64,000 nucleotides of DNA, taken from the NCBI RefSeq assembly GCF_003054965.1, contig NZ_MIES01000033.1:682001-746000 (forward strand), given 5' to 3'. The position numbers were made by a program, and so were the translations under genes. This document shows, one piece after another, positions 44,416 to 54,024 of this stretch (the stretch's first letter is position 1; each line of letters begins with the position of its first letter). The DNA comes from Saccharospirillum sp. MSK14-1. GTDB taxonomy: Bacteria > Pseudomonadota > Gammaproteobacteria > Pseudomonadales > Natronospirillaceae. Below the pieces are notes generated by a model that was given only the letters and a program-made list of their open reading frames with translations, was not told where the DNA came from and searched no databases.

Positions 44416-45313
44416 ACGAATACAGAAAGTCTTAGCCAAAGCCGGTAAAGGCTCGCGTCGTGATATGGAACGCGCCATTGAAGAAGGGCGGGTTAAGGTC
44501 AACGGCGAGTTGGTCAAGCTGGGCGATAAAGTCGGTGGCGAGGATAAGCTCGAACTCGACGGCAAGGTCGTCAAGATTGAAGAGCAGCGCGTTCGCCGCG
44601 TTCTGATATACAACAAGCCCGAAGGTGAGGTTTGTACTCGTCGCGATCCGGAAGGTCGTCCGACGGTCTTCGATCGTTTGCCGCATCTGCCGGGCGAGCG
44701 CTGGATTGTTGTCGGCCGTCTCGATTTGAATACCTCCGGCTTGTTGCTGTTCACCAACGATGGCGAACTGGCCAACCGCTTGATGCATCCGTCAGGTTTG
44801 ATCGATCGTGAATACGCCGTGCGTGTGCTGGGTGAAGTGACCCCGGAGCAGGTGGAAACCATGCATGCCGGTGTTGAGCTGGAAGACGGCCCTGCGCGGT
44901 TCACGGACATTCAGGAATTTGGTGGCCGCGGTGCCAATGTCTGGTATCACGTGGTGATCATGGAAGGCCGAAACCGCGAAGTGCGTCGGTTATGGGAAAG
45001 CCAGGGTTTGAAGGTGTCGCGCTTGAAGCGGGTGCGGTATGGCTCGGTGTTTCTTGATGCCGATGTACGCGCCGGCACCTGGAAAGAAATGCCCAAGGCC
45101 GAGGTCGATAAGCTTGCCAAGCGGGTGGATCTGCCGTCGGCACCGTGGAAGTCGGTGGTTTCGAATAAACACGATCCAAACCGGCGTCGTATGGAAAATC
45201 AAAAGACGCGTCGTTCGGTTAAGCCCAAGGCAACGGCGGCCAAACCAAGCCGTTCCAAACCGAAGGCCGACGCGCCCAAACCGAAAGGCAGGGCACGACG
45301 CGATCGCGATTAA
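44405..45313 (+). CDS. rluB: 23S rRNA pseudouridine 2605 synthase
   Basis: 302 residues. An N-terminal S4 domain (RIQKVLAKAGKGSRRDMERAIEEGRVKVNG) is followed by the RsuA-family catalytic domain with GRLDLNTSGLLLFTNDGELAN, whose first Asp is the catalytic residue, and EGRNREVRRLWESQG. A Lys/Pro-rich basic C-terminal tail is typical of RluB. ATG 44405 has AGAGGA upstream. It follows scpB as in many gammaproteobacteria, and its stop overlaps the stop of the convergent diguanylate cyclase gene by four bases. Confidence 0.92.
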   Translation: MSSERIQKVLAKAGKGSRRDMERAIEEGRVKVNGELVKLGDKVGGEDKLELDGKVVKIEEQRVRRVLIYNKPEGEVCTRRDPEGRPTVFDRLPHLPGERWIVVGRLDLNTSGLLLFTNDGELANRLMHPSGLIDREYAVRVLGEVTPEQVETMHAGVELEDGPARFTDIQEFGGRGANVWYHVVIMEGRNREVRRLWESQGLKVSRLKRVRYGSVFLDADVRAGTWKEMPKAEVDKLAKRVDLPSAPWKSVVSNKHDPNRRRMENQKTRRSVKPKATAAKPSRSKPKADAPKPKGRARRDRD

Positions 45314-46260
45314 AGCGCCTGGGCGGTGGTGGTTTGCGGGTGATCCGTAACCACCCGGTTACGCCCGGCTTGCTTGGCCTGGTAGAGCGCACGGTCAGCG
45401 CGGTCGACCAATTCCGGCCAGTCGGATTCATCATCAAAATGGGCGACGCCCACACTGATCGTGACCAGCGAATTAGGGGCCGGTGAACGCGTTTGTTCGC
45501 TGATGGTGTGGCGCAATCGCTCGGCCACCATGCGTGCCAACGGCAGATTTGAGTCGGTCAGCATGATCAGGAACTCTTCGCCACCGAAACGGAAACACGC
45601 ATCGCAGCCGCGAATGGTGGTATCGATCAGCTGTGCGACCTGACGCAGCACATCGTCGCCCGCTAAGTGACCGTAGCGATCGTTGATGTCTTTGAAATGA
45701 TCGATGTCGACCATCAGGATGCTCATGTCCTGATCGTGTCGGCGCATGCGATCCATTTCCCGATTCAGCGTCACGGCCATAGCGCCACGATTGTTCAGAC
45801 CGGTGAGCGGGTCGATCATGGCCGTCGCCAACGCTTTGCGATAAAGCAGGGCGTTGCGCATCGGATAGACCAACACGTCCATCACCGATTCCAGCAACTG
45901 CATTTCTTTTTCCAGCAGGCGCTTGTTGCGCGAGAAACCCAGCCGACCAAACTGCTCGTCGTTCAGGCTCAATTCGTAATTGCAGCGATGACGGCCGGTC
46001 TCGCCGAAATCCAATACCAGACCAACGCTGTCGGCTTGATAGTGGCAGCCATCCAGCGCGACCAGATGCTGCAGTTCGTTGAAGAAGGTCCGCAGGATTT
46101 GCTCCAGGTCGAGCGTGGCCTGCAATTGCTTCATCAAATTCAGTCGGAACTCTTTCAGCTGATCCAGCGTCGGGCTGCTGTCTGGAACGGCATGCGCCGA
46201 CCGAGAGCGGGTTGCTCCGGTCTGCTGTGTTGGGCGTCGCTGAGTAAAACTGGTAACCAT
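45310..46260 (-). CDS. diguanylate cyclase (GGDEF domain)
   Basis: About 316 residues. The C-terminal GGDEF domain (residues 150-316) has DPLTGLNNRGAM, MVDIDHFKDINDRYGH and the active-site FRFGGEEFLIM, so it should make cyclic di-GMP. The N-terminal half is a soluble sensor-like region with no membrane segments. No RxxD inhibitory site is obvious. ATG 46260 is used; GTG 46293 is an alternative start. The gene converges on rluB with overlapping stop codons, so read-through between them would be antisense. Confidence 0.88.
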   Translation of the reverse strand: MVTSFTQRRPTQQTGATRSRSAHAVPDSSPTLDQLKEFRLNLMKQLQATLDLEQILRTFFNELQHLVALDGCHYQADSVGLVLDFGETGRHRCNYELSLNDEQFGRLGFSRNKRLLEKEMQLLESVMDVLVYPMRNALLYRKALATAMIDPLTGLNNRGAMAVTLNREMDRMRRHDQDMSILMVDIDHFKDINDRYGHLAGDDVLRQVAQLIDTTIRGCDACFRFGGEEFLIMLTDSNLPLARMVAERLRHTISEQTRSPAPNSLVTISVGVAHFDDESDWPELVDRADRALYQAKQAGRNRVVTDHPQTTTAQAL

Positions 46261-46467
46261 CCTGATAACCGCCGTTGCTGTTTGCAGCACCACTAAGCGA
46301 TTTGCGTGCCAATCTTATAAAGTCTTATAAAACAATGGGTTACGGATGGTGGTGGCAAAAAAATGACGAATCGGCCAGGGTTTGCCGTTGCCGGCGGCAA
46401 GGTGACTGCCGGAAAATTGTCGCCACCGGCAGCCATTGGGGCGGATGGATTGGCCTTGAACGGAGTA

Positions 46468-47256
46468 TCAGTCGGTCAGGAAGTCACGCGCATCCCAGGA
46501 GATGCCGTTGAATGCCTGGCTGTGATCGCTCATCAGGTAGCGATAAAAAGCGGTATGAGCCTCCGGTGCGGGTACTTCTGAGGGATCTTCGGCCGGATAA
46601 GCCGTGGCTCGCATTGCGGTACGAGTGCCGCCCGGATTGATGCAATGCACGCGCAGCGGCGAAACCGTGCCGACTTCATCGGCCAGTGTTTGCATGAGAC
46701 CTTCGGTGGCGAATTTGGACACCGCGTAAGCGCCCCAGTAGCCACGACCTTTGCGGCCAACGCTGGAGGTGGTGAAGATCAGTCGTCCGTGTGAACTCGC
46801 CTGAAGTAAAGGCATCAGCGCCTGGCTGAGGTAGAAACTGCTGTCCAGATTGACCTGCATGACTTTGCGCCAGACGGTCGGCGAATACTGGGCAATGCTC
46901 ATTTTGTCGCCCAGCAGCGATGCATTGAGTAACACACCGTCGAGTCGCCCATAGGTTTGTTCAATGCCGTGCGCCAGCTCGCGGGCGTTGTCCGGGGTAA
47001 TGTCGGCCAGATCGACCGGCAGAATAATGGGCTGGGTGTCGGTTTCCGCTTCGATTTGATCGTAGACGGCTTCGAGCTTTTCCTGAGTGCGGCCAATCAG
47101 CACCAGGTGAGCGCCGGCACGCGCAAAGTCGAGCGCCATGGCTTGTCCGATACCTGCACCGGCGCCGGTTACGACGATCACCTTGTCTTTGAGAGCATTC
47201 TGGTCTGAGGCCAGCGCCAGATCGGCTTGAGTTAATAGAGGGACGGTGTCAGCCAT
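46468..47256 (-). CDS. yciK: short-chain dehydrogenase YciK
   Basis: 262-residue SDR oxidoreductase with TGAGAGIG (NAD(P)-binding), the NASL strand, the catalytic Ser in FTTSSVGRKG, and YAVSK. The length, the extra N-terminal stretch and its position after mupP match YciK, a conserved member of unknown substrate. It overlaps mupP by 25 bases, so it belongs to the mtaD-ubiG-mupP-yciK group. Confidence 0.88.
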   Translation of the reverse strand: MADTVPLLTQADLALASDQNALKDKVIVVTGAGAGIGQAMALDFARAGAHLVLIGRTQEKLEAVYDQIEAETDTQPIILPVDLADITPDNARELAHGIEQTYGRLDGVLLNASLLGDKMSIAQYSPTVWRKVMQVNLDSSFYLSQALMPLLQASSHGRLIFTTSSVGRKGRGYWGAYAVSKFATEGLMQTLADEVGTVSPLRVHCINPGGTRTAMRATAYPAEDPSEVPAPEAHTAFYRYLMSDHSQAFNGISWDARDFLTD

Positions 47257-47903
47257 TGCAGCGCCTTTTCAGTCAGTTGGTGCGTGGATTCGGCCAGATC
47301 ATCGGCCTGCCATAGGTTGGGGTCGTCGTCGGCGTGCAGGTAGCCATAACTGCACGCCAGTGAACGCATGCCAGCGGCGTGAGCGGCCTGAATATCGCGT
47401 TCATGATCACCGGCGTAGAGGCAGTTGGCCGGTTGTACGCTCAAGGCGTCACTGGCAGCCCAGAGCATGGCCGGATCGGGCTTGATGGTGGGCAGGTCAC
47501 CCTGACAGACCAGTGCCGGAGGCGTTTGCGGCAGCAGCGCTTCGAGCACCGCCAGCGTATGCGGGCGCGGTTTGTTGGTCACGATGCCCCAGGGGGTGCC
47601 CTGATCGGTGAGCGTTTCAAGCAGCGATTCAACGCCGGGATACCAATGGTTCAGTTCGACCGGTGTATCGAGAAAAATAGCCAGAAAAGCCTCGCGATAT
47701 TCCTGGAATTGGGGGTGACTGCGATCGATATCATGGATCGCTGCGACCGCAGCGCGCGCGCCTGCCGAGGCGTAGTGCTCGCGATGTTCGGTGAGTCGAG
47801 GCAAGCCGACCTGGTCGGCGTAAGCGTCCATGGCGGTCATAAAGGCCGGAGCGGAATCGAGCAGAGTGCCGTCCAGGTCAAACAGCAGAGCGCGCACACT
47901 CAT
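47232..47903 (-). CDS. mupP: N-acetylmuramic acid 6-phosphate phosphatase (MupP)
   Basis: 223-residue HAD phosphatase with LFDLDGTLLDS (nucleophile Asp and general acid), VTNKP and AGDHERDIQAA. Sequence alone would also allow phosphoglycolate phosphatase. The position between ubiG and yciK, next to mtaD and gyrA, is the Pseudomonas arrangement of mupP, which dephosphorylates MurNAc-6-P in cell-wall recycling. Its ATG overlaps the ubiG stop (ATGA). Confidence 0.82.
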   Translation of the reverse strand: MSVRALLFDLDGTLLDSAPAFMTAMDAYADQVGLPRLTEHREHYASAGARAAVAAIHDIDRSHPQFQEYREAFLAIFLDTPVELNHWYPGVESLLETLTDQGTPWGIVTNKPRPHTLAVLEALLPQTPPALVCQGDLPTIKPDPAMLWAASDALSVQPANCLYAGDHERDIQAAHAAGMRSLACSYGYLHADDDPNLWQADDLAESTHQLTEKALQWLTPSLY

Positions 47904-48607
47904 GCGCTTTCGGGCTTAATGGCAGTCAGCAGGTAATTCACCGAGACATCGTGGTTCAGGCGCGTACGGCGAGTGAAGGGGTTGTAATGCATACCCCGCA
48001 TGCCGGTCACTTTCAGACCGGCTTCGCTGGCCCAACGGTTCAGCTCGGCAGGGCGGATCAGTTTGCGGTATTCATGGGTGCCGCGCGGCAGCAGGCGCAT
48101 CACGTACTCGGCGCCAACAATGGCCATCGCCCAGGCCTTGGGATTGCGGTTGATGGTTGAGAAAAACGCACGGCCACCGGGCTTGAGCAGTGTTTGCACG
48201 GCTTGAACGACCGAGAACGGATCGGGCACGTGTTCCAGCATTTCCAGACAGGTCACCACATCGAAGGTGCCAGCCGCTTCGTCGGCCAGTGCTTCGGCCG
48301 TCATTTGCCGGTAGTCGATCGACAACTCACCCTCGAGCGCGTGCAGCTTGGCCACTTTCAGCGGGGCTTCGCTCATATCGATGCCGGTGGTGACGGCACC
48401 GCGCTGCGCCAGTGCTTCGGTCAGAATGCCACCGCCACAACCGATATCGACGACGGTTAATCCCGCGATATTGAGATGTTCATCGATGTAACCGGCGCGG
48501 GCCGGATTGATGTCGTGTAGTGGTTTGAATTCGGAATCCGGGTCCCACCAGCGGCTGGCCAGGGCGCCAAATTTTTCCAGTTCGGCTGGGTCGATGTTAG
48601 CGGTCAC
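47900..48607 (-). CDS. ubiG: ubiquinone O-methyltransferase UbiG
   Basis: 235-residue SAM methyltransferase of ubiquinone biosynthesis, acting at both O-methylation steps. The family start (LEKFGALASRWWDPDSEFKPLHDINPAR) is followed by the SAM site VVDIGCGGGILTEALAQRG, then CLEMLEHVPDP and FFSTINRNPKAW. The start is GTG 48607. It overlaps mupP by four bases; mtaD is 60 bases upstream on the same strand. Confidence 0.94.
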   Translation of the reverse strand: MTANIDPAELEKFGALASRWWDPDSEFKPLHDINPARAGYIDEHLNIAGLTVVDIGCGGGILTEALAQRGAVTTGIDMSEAPLKVAKLHALEGELSIDYRQMTAEALADEAAGTFDVVTCLEMLEHVPDPFSVVQAVQTLLKPGGRAFFSTINRNPKAWAMAIVGAEYVMRLLPRGTHEYRKLIRPAELNRWASEAGLKVTGMRGMHYNPFTRRTRLNHDVSVNYLLTAIKPESA

Positions 48608-48667
48608 GGTGATGCCTCGAGCGTAATGGATGGAACTGCGGTGACGCCGGGCGCCACCGCGTCGGTC

Positions 48668-49987
48668 TTATTGCGTTTTGCTGATGCGAGCTTGCCAGTT
48701 GCGTGCTTTGGTCATGATGGCATCGCGATCCAGCGTGGTCAGTTCGCGCTGTTTCAGCAGGCGCTTACCATCAACCCAGACATCACTGACCTGGTCACGC
48801 GTCGAGGCATAGACCAGATGCGAGACCGGGTCGTACAACGGCTGGCTTTCGATATCGTCCAGACGCACCGCGGTAATGTCGGCGCGTTTGCCAACTTCCA
48901 GGCTGCCGATGTCGCTGTCCCAACCCATGGCCTTGGCGCCATTCAGCGTCGCCATGGCCAGCGCTTCCATCGCGGGCAAGGCGGTAGCGCTTTGGCTGAC
49001 CGCTTTGGCCAGAATGGCGGCCGTGCGCATTTCGCCCATCATATCCAGGTCGTTGTTGCTGGCGGCGCCGTCGGTACCCAGTGCCACGTTGACACCGAGT
49101 TTTTGCAGCTTGTCGACCGGGCAGAAGCCGCTGGCCAGCTTCAGGTTGGATTCGGGGCAGTGCACGACGTGAGACTGGGTTTGCGCGATATCGGCGATGT
49201 CGTCATCGTTCAGTGCGGTCATATGGACGGCCTGGAATTGCGGGCCGAGCAAGCCAAGTTCTTTCAGTCGGCGTACCGGGCGATTGCCGCGTTTTTCGAT
49301 TTCGCCGTCGACTTCGGTCTGAGTTTCGTGAACGTGCATCTGAATCATCAGATCGTTTTCTTTGGCCAGATCGCGAATGCGGATCATCGGCTCATCGGAG
49401 ACGGTGTAGGGCGCGTGAGGGCCGAACATCATCTTGATGTGGCTGTGGCCTTTGTAACGCTCGACCAGTTCCATGCCCAGATCGATGTGCTCGTCGGCGG
49501 TCTTTGCCCAGTTGGTCGGGAAGTCGATAACTGAGAACGAGAACTGCGCGCGGACGCCGGCTTTCTCGGTAACCTCTGCGGCGGCAGCCGGGAAGAAGTA
49601 GTTGTCGGCAAAGGTGGTGGTGCCGGAGCGCAGCATTTCAGCGATAGCGAGTTCCGTTCCGTCAGCAACAAACTCGTCTCCGACCCAGGCGCCTTCAGCG
49701 GGCCAGATGTGATCGTTGAGCCAGGTCATCAATTCCAGATCGTCGCCCATGCCGCGAAACAATGCCATGGCGGCGTGGCCGTGCGTGTTGACGAAACCGG
49801 GGATCAGCGCGCTTTCACCCAGCTCGACGGTTTCATCGGCCTGGTACTGCGTTTTGGCCTGGTCGGTCGGTAAAATGGCAACAATGACGCCGTCTTTGAT
49901 GGCCAGGCTGTGGTCCACCAGGACGTCGCGTTGTGGGTTGACGGGGATGATCCAGTGCGCCTGGATCAGGCTGTCGATGTGTTCCAT
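48668..49987 (-). CDS. mtaD: 5-methylthioadenosine/S-adenosylhomocysteine deaminase
   Basis: 439-residue amidohydrolase of the TRZ/ATZ family. Metal and substrate residues appear in PGFVNTHGHAAMALFRG (HxH), MQMHVHETQTEV, VHCPESNLKLASG and LGTDGAASNNDLDM. The deamination yields 5-methylthioinosine or S-inosylhomocysteine. In Pseudomonas this gene lies in the same ubiG-gyrA neighbourhood. ATG 49987 has AAGGGA upstream; the longer frame to 50038 is unlikely. mtnA, often adjacent, is absent here. Confidence 0.88.
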   Translation of the reverse strand: MEHIDSLIQAHWIIPVNPQRDVLVDHSLAIKDGVIVAILPTDQAKTQYQADETVELGESALIPGFVNTHGHAAMALFRGMGDDLELMTWLNDHIWPAEGAWVGDEFVADGTELAIAEMLRSGTTTFADNYFFPAAAAEVTEKAGVRAQFSFSVIDFPTNWAKTADEHIDLGMELVERYKGHSHIKMMFGPHAPYTVSDEPMIRIRDLAKENDLMIQMHVHETQTEVDGEIEKRGNRPVRRLKELGLLGPQFQAVHMTALNDDDIADIAQTQSHVVHCPESNLKLASGFCPVDKLQKLGVNVALGTDGAASNNDLDMMGEMRTAAILAKAVSQSATALPAMEALAMATLNGAKAMGWDSDIGSLEVGKRADITAVRLDDIESQPLYDPVSHLVYASTRDQVSDVWVDGKRLLKQRELTTLDRDAIMTKARNWQARISKTQ

Positions 49988-50116
49988 GGTGTCCCTTTTG
50001 ATCAATGGGTGAGCGGCCGGTCGGCCAGGTGCGCACATTCTAGTGATTGTGCGCCGGGATCACCAGCGCATCGACCCATTGGCGGGGTGATCGGTTATAT
50101 CTATCTCATTGATTTG

Positions 50117-50125
50117 TGGTATGAT
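50117..50125 (+). promoter_or_regulatory. extended -10 promoter for gyrA
   Basis: TGGTATGAT gives a TGn extension directly before a TATGAT box, about 108 bases before the gyrA start. No good -35 is seen, as expected for an extended -10 promoter. The AAGGA at 50217-50221 is the ribosome binding site. Confidence 0.5.
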
Positions 50126-50232
50126 TTCGCGCCATTGTACGTTGCGTCCGAAGGTGGACCCCGCAGCCAATTTTGGTGCCAAATTCCGCCCGTCAGCAGC
50201 GTCTCATTGAATCGCTAAGGATACCGTACCGC

Positions 50233-52905
50233 ATGGGTGAGCTAGCCAAAGAAATCCTCCAGATCAACATCGAAGAGGAGCTCAAACAGTCCTATCTGGA
50301 CTACGCCATGAGCGTCATTGTCGGACGTGCGCTGCCGGATGTGCGCGATGGTCTGAAACCGGTGCATCGCCGTGTTTTGTTTGCCATGAATGTGCTCGGC
50401 AACGACTGGAACAAACCCTATAAAAAATCCGCCCGTGTGGTCGGTGATGTGATCGGTAAGTATCACCCGCACGGCGATTCTGCGGTCTACGACACCATCG
50501 TGCGTTTGGCGCAGCCTTTTAACATGCGTTACACCCTGGTCGATGGTCAGGGTAACTTCGGTTCCATCGACGGCGATTCTGCCGCTGCTATGCGTTACAC
50601 CGAAATCCGCATGCAGAAGCTGGCGCACGAACTGCTGGCTGACCTTGAAAAAGAAACCGTCGACTACGTTGAAAACTACGACGGTAACGAACTGATTCCC
50701 GACGTGCTGCCAACCAAAGTTCCTAACCTTCTGGTTAATGGGGCTTCCGGTATTGCTGTGGGTATGGCGACCAACATTCCGCCGCACAATATGAGCGAAG
50801 TCATCGACGGCTGTCTGGCGTTGATCGACGACCCGGATCTGTCGGTCGATGATTTGATGGAATACATTCCCGGCCCGGATTTCCCGACCGGCGGCATCAT
50901 CAACGGTCGTAAAGGCATTGTTGAAGCCTATCGCACCGGTCGTGGCCGTATTTATATTCGCGCCAAAGCCGAAGTGCTGGTTGATGATAAGACCGGTCGC
51001 GAATCCATCATCGTTCACGAAATTCCTTACCAGGTGAACAAGGCGCGCCTGATTGAAAAGATCGCCGAGCTGGTCAAAGAAAAGAAGATTGAAGGCATCT
51101 CCGAGCTGCGCGACGAATCCGATAAGGACGGTCTGCGCATCGCCATCGAAATGAAGCGTGGCGAGTCGGGTGATGTGGTGTTGAACAACCTCTACTCCCA
51201 GACTCAGTTGGAGCAGGTGTTCGGCATCAATACGGTGGCACTGGTCGATGGCCAGCCTCGGGTGCTGAACCTGAAAGAACTGCTTGATGCCTTTGTGCGT
51301 CATCGTCGCGAAGTGGTGACACGTCGGACCGTTTATGATCTGCGCAAGGCACGTCAGCGCGGCCATATTCTGGAAGGTCTGGCGATTGCACTGGCCAACA
51401 TCGACAAGATGATTGAGCTGATCCGCAGCTCGGCCACCGGTGCGGAAGCCAAAGAACGCATGCTGTCGCAAAGCTGGGAGCTCGGTGATGTGGCGGCCAT
51501 GCTGGAGCGCGCGGGCGCCGATATTTCCCGTCCGGAAGATCTCGACGAAGCCTACGGCGTGCGCGATGAACGTTACTTCTTATCGCCGGAACAAGCGCAG
51601 CAGATTCTCGACATGCGTCTGCAGAAGCTGACCGGACTGGAACATGAAAAACTGATCGGTGAATACAAACAAATCATCGATGACATCGGCGAATACCTGC
51701 GTATTTTGGAAAGCTACGAACGGTTGATGGAAGTCATTCGTGAAGAGTTGCTGGCCATCAAAGATCAGTATGGCGATGCGCGTAAGAGCGAAATCATTGC
51801 CAGCCGTCTGGACTTGTCGATGGAAGATTTGATCACCGAAGAAGACATGGTGGTCACTATTTCCCACGGCGGTTACGCCAAGACCCAGCCGTTGACCGAT
51901 TACGAAGCCCAGCGTCGTGGCGGTAAAGGCCGCTCGGCTTCGGCGTTGAAAGACGACGACTTTATTGAGCACTTGTTGGTCGCCAGTAGTCACGACACCG
52001 TCCTGTGTTTCAGTAACAGAGGTAAGGTCTACTGGCTGCGCGTTTTCGAAATTCCGCAGGCCAGCCGCAATGCGCGTGGCCGACCCATGGTGAACTTATT
52101 GCCGTTGGAGCCGGAAGAGCGGGTTACGGCCATTCTGCCGATTCGTGAATACGATCCTGAGCTGTTTATCTTTATGGCAACGGCGAATGGCACGGTGAAG
52201 AAAACTTCACTGGAAGCCTTCTCACGGCCACGTTCGGCCGGTTTGATCGCCTTGTCGCTGGACGACGATGACTGGCTGGTTGGCGTGGCGCTGACCGACA
52301 GCCAACGCGAAGTCATGCTGTTGTCCAATGCGGGTAAGGTGGTGCGTTTTGATGAAAACCACGTGCGCCCGATGGGTCGGACGGCGCGTGGTGTTCGCGG
52401 TATCAAGATGCAGGACGATCAGGTGGTGATCTCGCTGATCATCCCGCAGGAAAACGGCACCATCCTGACCGCTTCTGAGCGCGGCTTCGGCAAGCGCACG
52501 GCCGTTGACGAATTCCCGACCAAAGGTCGTGGTACTCAGGGTGTTATTGCCATGGTGACCAATGACCGTAACGGTCCGTTGGTGGGCGCCAAGCAGGTAT
52601 TCGATGGCGATGAAGTCATGCTGATCAGTGATCAGGGCACGCTGGTGCGTACCGCTGTGGAAGGCATTTCGGTGCTGTCGCGCAACACCCAGGGCGTGAA
52701 ACTCATTCGTTTGGCAGACGACGAACGTCTGGTCAGCATCGAACGAATTGAAGAGCCGGATGAAGATGAGTCGGTACTCGATGTGGCTGAAACCCCGGAT
52801 GCTGAACGTCCGGCACCGGCCGCGCCCGGCCAGCCGGATGCGGATGCCAGCGTCGACGACGAGCCGGCTGACGATGACGAAGCGCAGGATGAAGACGAAG
52901 ATTGA
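50233..52905 (+). CDS. gyrA: DNA gyrase subunit A
   Basis: 890-residue subunit that breaks and rejoins DNA during ATP-driven negative supercoiling with GyrB. The catalytic Tyr is Y122 ([10 protein letters not shown]). The quinolone pocket reads GDSAVYD with S83 and D87, the susceptible residues with E. coli numbering. The GyrA box is QRRGGKGRS, in the C-terminal beta-pinwheel. The final 45 residues form an acidic, low-complexity tail. ATG 50233 fits the family start. The serine/aromatic operon begins 36 bases later. Confidence 0.96.
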   Translation: MGELAKEILQINIEEELKQSYLDYAMSVIVGRALPDVRDGLKPVHRRVLFAMNVLGNDWNKPYKKSARVVGDVIGKYHPHGDSAVYDTIVRLAQPFNMRYTLVDGQGNFGSIDGDSAAAMRYTEIRMQKLAHELLADLEKETVDYVENYDGNELIPDVLPTKVPNLLVNGASGIAVGMATNIPPHNMSEVIDGCLALIDDPDLSVDDLMEYIPGPDFPTGGIINGRKGIVEAYRTGRGRIYIRAKAEVLVDDKTGRESIIVHEIPYQVNKARLIEKIAELVKEKKIEGISELRDESDKDGLRIAIEMKRGESGDVVLNNLYSQTQLEQVFGINTVALVDGQPRVLNLKELLDAFVRHRREVVTRRTVYDLRKARQRGHILEGLAIALANIDKMIELIRSSATGAEAKERMLSQSWELGDVAAMLERAGADISRPEDLDEAYGVRDERYFLSPEQAQQILDMRLQKLTGLEHEKLIGEYKQIIDDIGEYLRILESYERLMEVIREELLAIKDQYGDARKSEIIASRLDLSMEDLITEEDMVVTISHGGYAKTQPLTDYEAQRRGGKGRSASALKDDDFIEHLLVASSHDTVLCFSNRGKVYWLRVFEIPQASRNARGRPMVNLLPLEPEERVTAILPIREYDPELFIFMATANGTVKKTSLEAFSRPRSAGLIALSLDDDDWLVGVALTDSQREVMLLSNAGKVVRFDENHVRPMGRTARGVRGIKMQDDQVVISLIIPQENGTILTASERGFGKRTAVDEFPTKGRGTQGVIAMVTNDRNGPLVGAKQVFDGDEVMLISDQGTLVRTAVEGISVLSRNTQGVKLIRLADDERLVSIERIEEPDEDESVLDVAETPDAERPAPAAPGQPDADASVDDEPADDDEAQDEDED

Positions 52906-52941
52906 GGGTTTGACCCGTAACGCTTGAGGAGAGCAGCGCTG

Positions 52942-54024
52942 ATGACGCGCGGATACAATTTCTGCTCCGGCCCGGCCATGTTGCCGACCGCCGTGATCGA
53001 ACAGGCTCAGGCAGAACTGCCTGATTGGCATGGACTGGGTATGTCGGTCATGGAGTTGTCGCATCGCTCCGATGAATTTGTTGGCGTGGCAGAACGCGCT
53101 GAATCGCAACTGCGTCGCTTATTGGGCGTGCCCGACGACTACGCTGTTTTGTTTTTGCAAGGCGGCGCAACGTTGCAGTTTTCTGCCATTCCGATGAACT
53201 TGCTCGGTGCCGGTGGGGCTGCAACCTTTCTCGATACGGGCACCTGGTCGTCCAAGGCGGTCAAAGAAGCCGCGCGTTATGGCGACGTAAAGGTGCTGGC
53301 CTCTACTGAAGCCGACCATTATCGACGTGCTGTGCGCGCCGATGAATTCGAGCTCGACCCGAGCGCAGCCTACCTGCATTACACCCCCAATGAGACCATT
53401 GGCGGTGTTGAATTCGACTACGTTCCCAAGAGCGGTGATGTACCGCTGGTAGCGGATATGTCGTCCTGCATTCTGTCCAAGCCGATCGATGTCACTGATT
53501 TCGATTTGATCTACGCCGGCGCTCAAAAGAACATTGGTCCGGCCGGTTTGACGTTGGTGATTGTGCGTAAAACATTGCTCGGTCGTGCCCTGGATAGCAC
53601 GCCGACGTTACTCAATTACGCCAACCAGGCCGAAGCCGGTTCCATGGTCAATACGCCGCCGACCTTTGCGGTCTATCTGGCCGGTCTGGTATTTGATTGG
53701 TTGGAACAGCAGGGTGGTCCGGCGGCAATGGGTGAACTCAATGCGCAGAAATCATCGCTGTTGTATCAAACCATCGATAACAGTGCGTTTTATCGCAATC
53801 CGATTGACCTGGCGCATCGTTCGCGCATGAATATTCCTTTTATTCTGGCGGATGAGTCGTTGAATGATCGCTTCCTCAATGAAGCGGCGACGGCGGGTCT
53901 CTACAATCTTCAGGGCCATCGCAGTGTCGGTGGTATGCGTGCCAGTATTTACAACGCCATGCCGTTAGCAGGCGTGCAGGCACTGGTGGACTTTATGAAG
54001 GACTTTGAACAACGCCATGGCTGA
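52942..54024 (+). CDS. serC: phosphoserine aminotransferase
   Basis: 360-residue PLP enzyme for serine and pyridoxine synthesis: 3-phosphohydroxypyruvate plus glutamate to phosphoserine. The N-terminal YNFCSGPAMLP and the PLP lysine in GAQKNIGPAGL are diagnostic. ATG 52942 follows GAGGAG. It shares bases with the pheA start, which places it at the head of the serC-pheA-hisC-tyrA/aroA-cmk-rpsA operon. Confidence 0.95.
   Translation: MTRGYNFCSGPAMLPTAVIEQAQAELPDWHGLGMSVMELSHRSDEFVGVAERAESQLRRLLGVPDDYAVLFLQGGATLQFSAIPMNLLGAGGAATFLDTGTWSSKAVKEAARYGDVKVLASTEADHYRRAVRADEFELDPSAAYLHYTPNETIGGVEFDYVPKSGDVPLVADMSSCILSKPIDVTDFDLIYAGAQKNIGPAGLTLVIVRKTLLGRALDSTPTLLNYANQAEAGSMVNTPPTFAVYLAGLVFDWLEQQGGPAAMGELNAQKSSLLYQTIDNSAFYRNPIDLAHRSRMNIPFILADESLNDRFLNEAATAGLYNLQGHRSVGGMRASIYNAMPLAGVQALVDFMKDFEQRHG

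Noticed and set aside
46313-46330. Tandem TCTTATAA direct repeat upstream of the diguanylate cyclase
   Set aside because: Two short AT-rich copies 10 bases apart; too little to call an operator or promoter.
48626-49534. Rightward 302-residue open frame
   Set aside because: Antisense of mtaD; no motif, and mtaD is fully supported.
50242-51471. Leftward 409-residue open frame opposite gyrA
   Set aside because: It is the antisense of a strongly conserved gene, an effect of codon bias, with no family motifs.
52222-53109. Leftward 295-residue open frame
   Set aside because: It spans the gyrA end and serC start in antisense; no supporting features.
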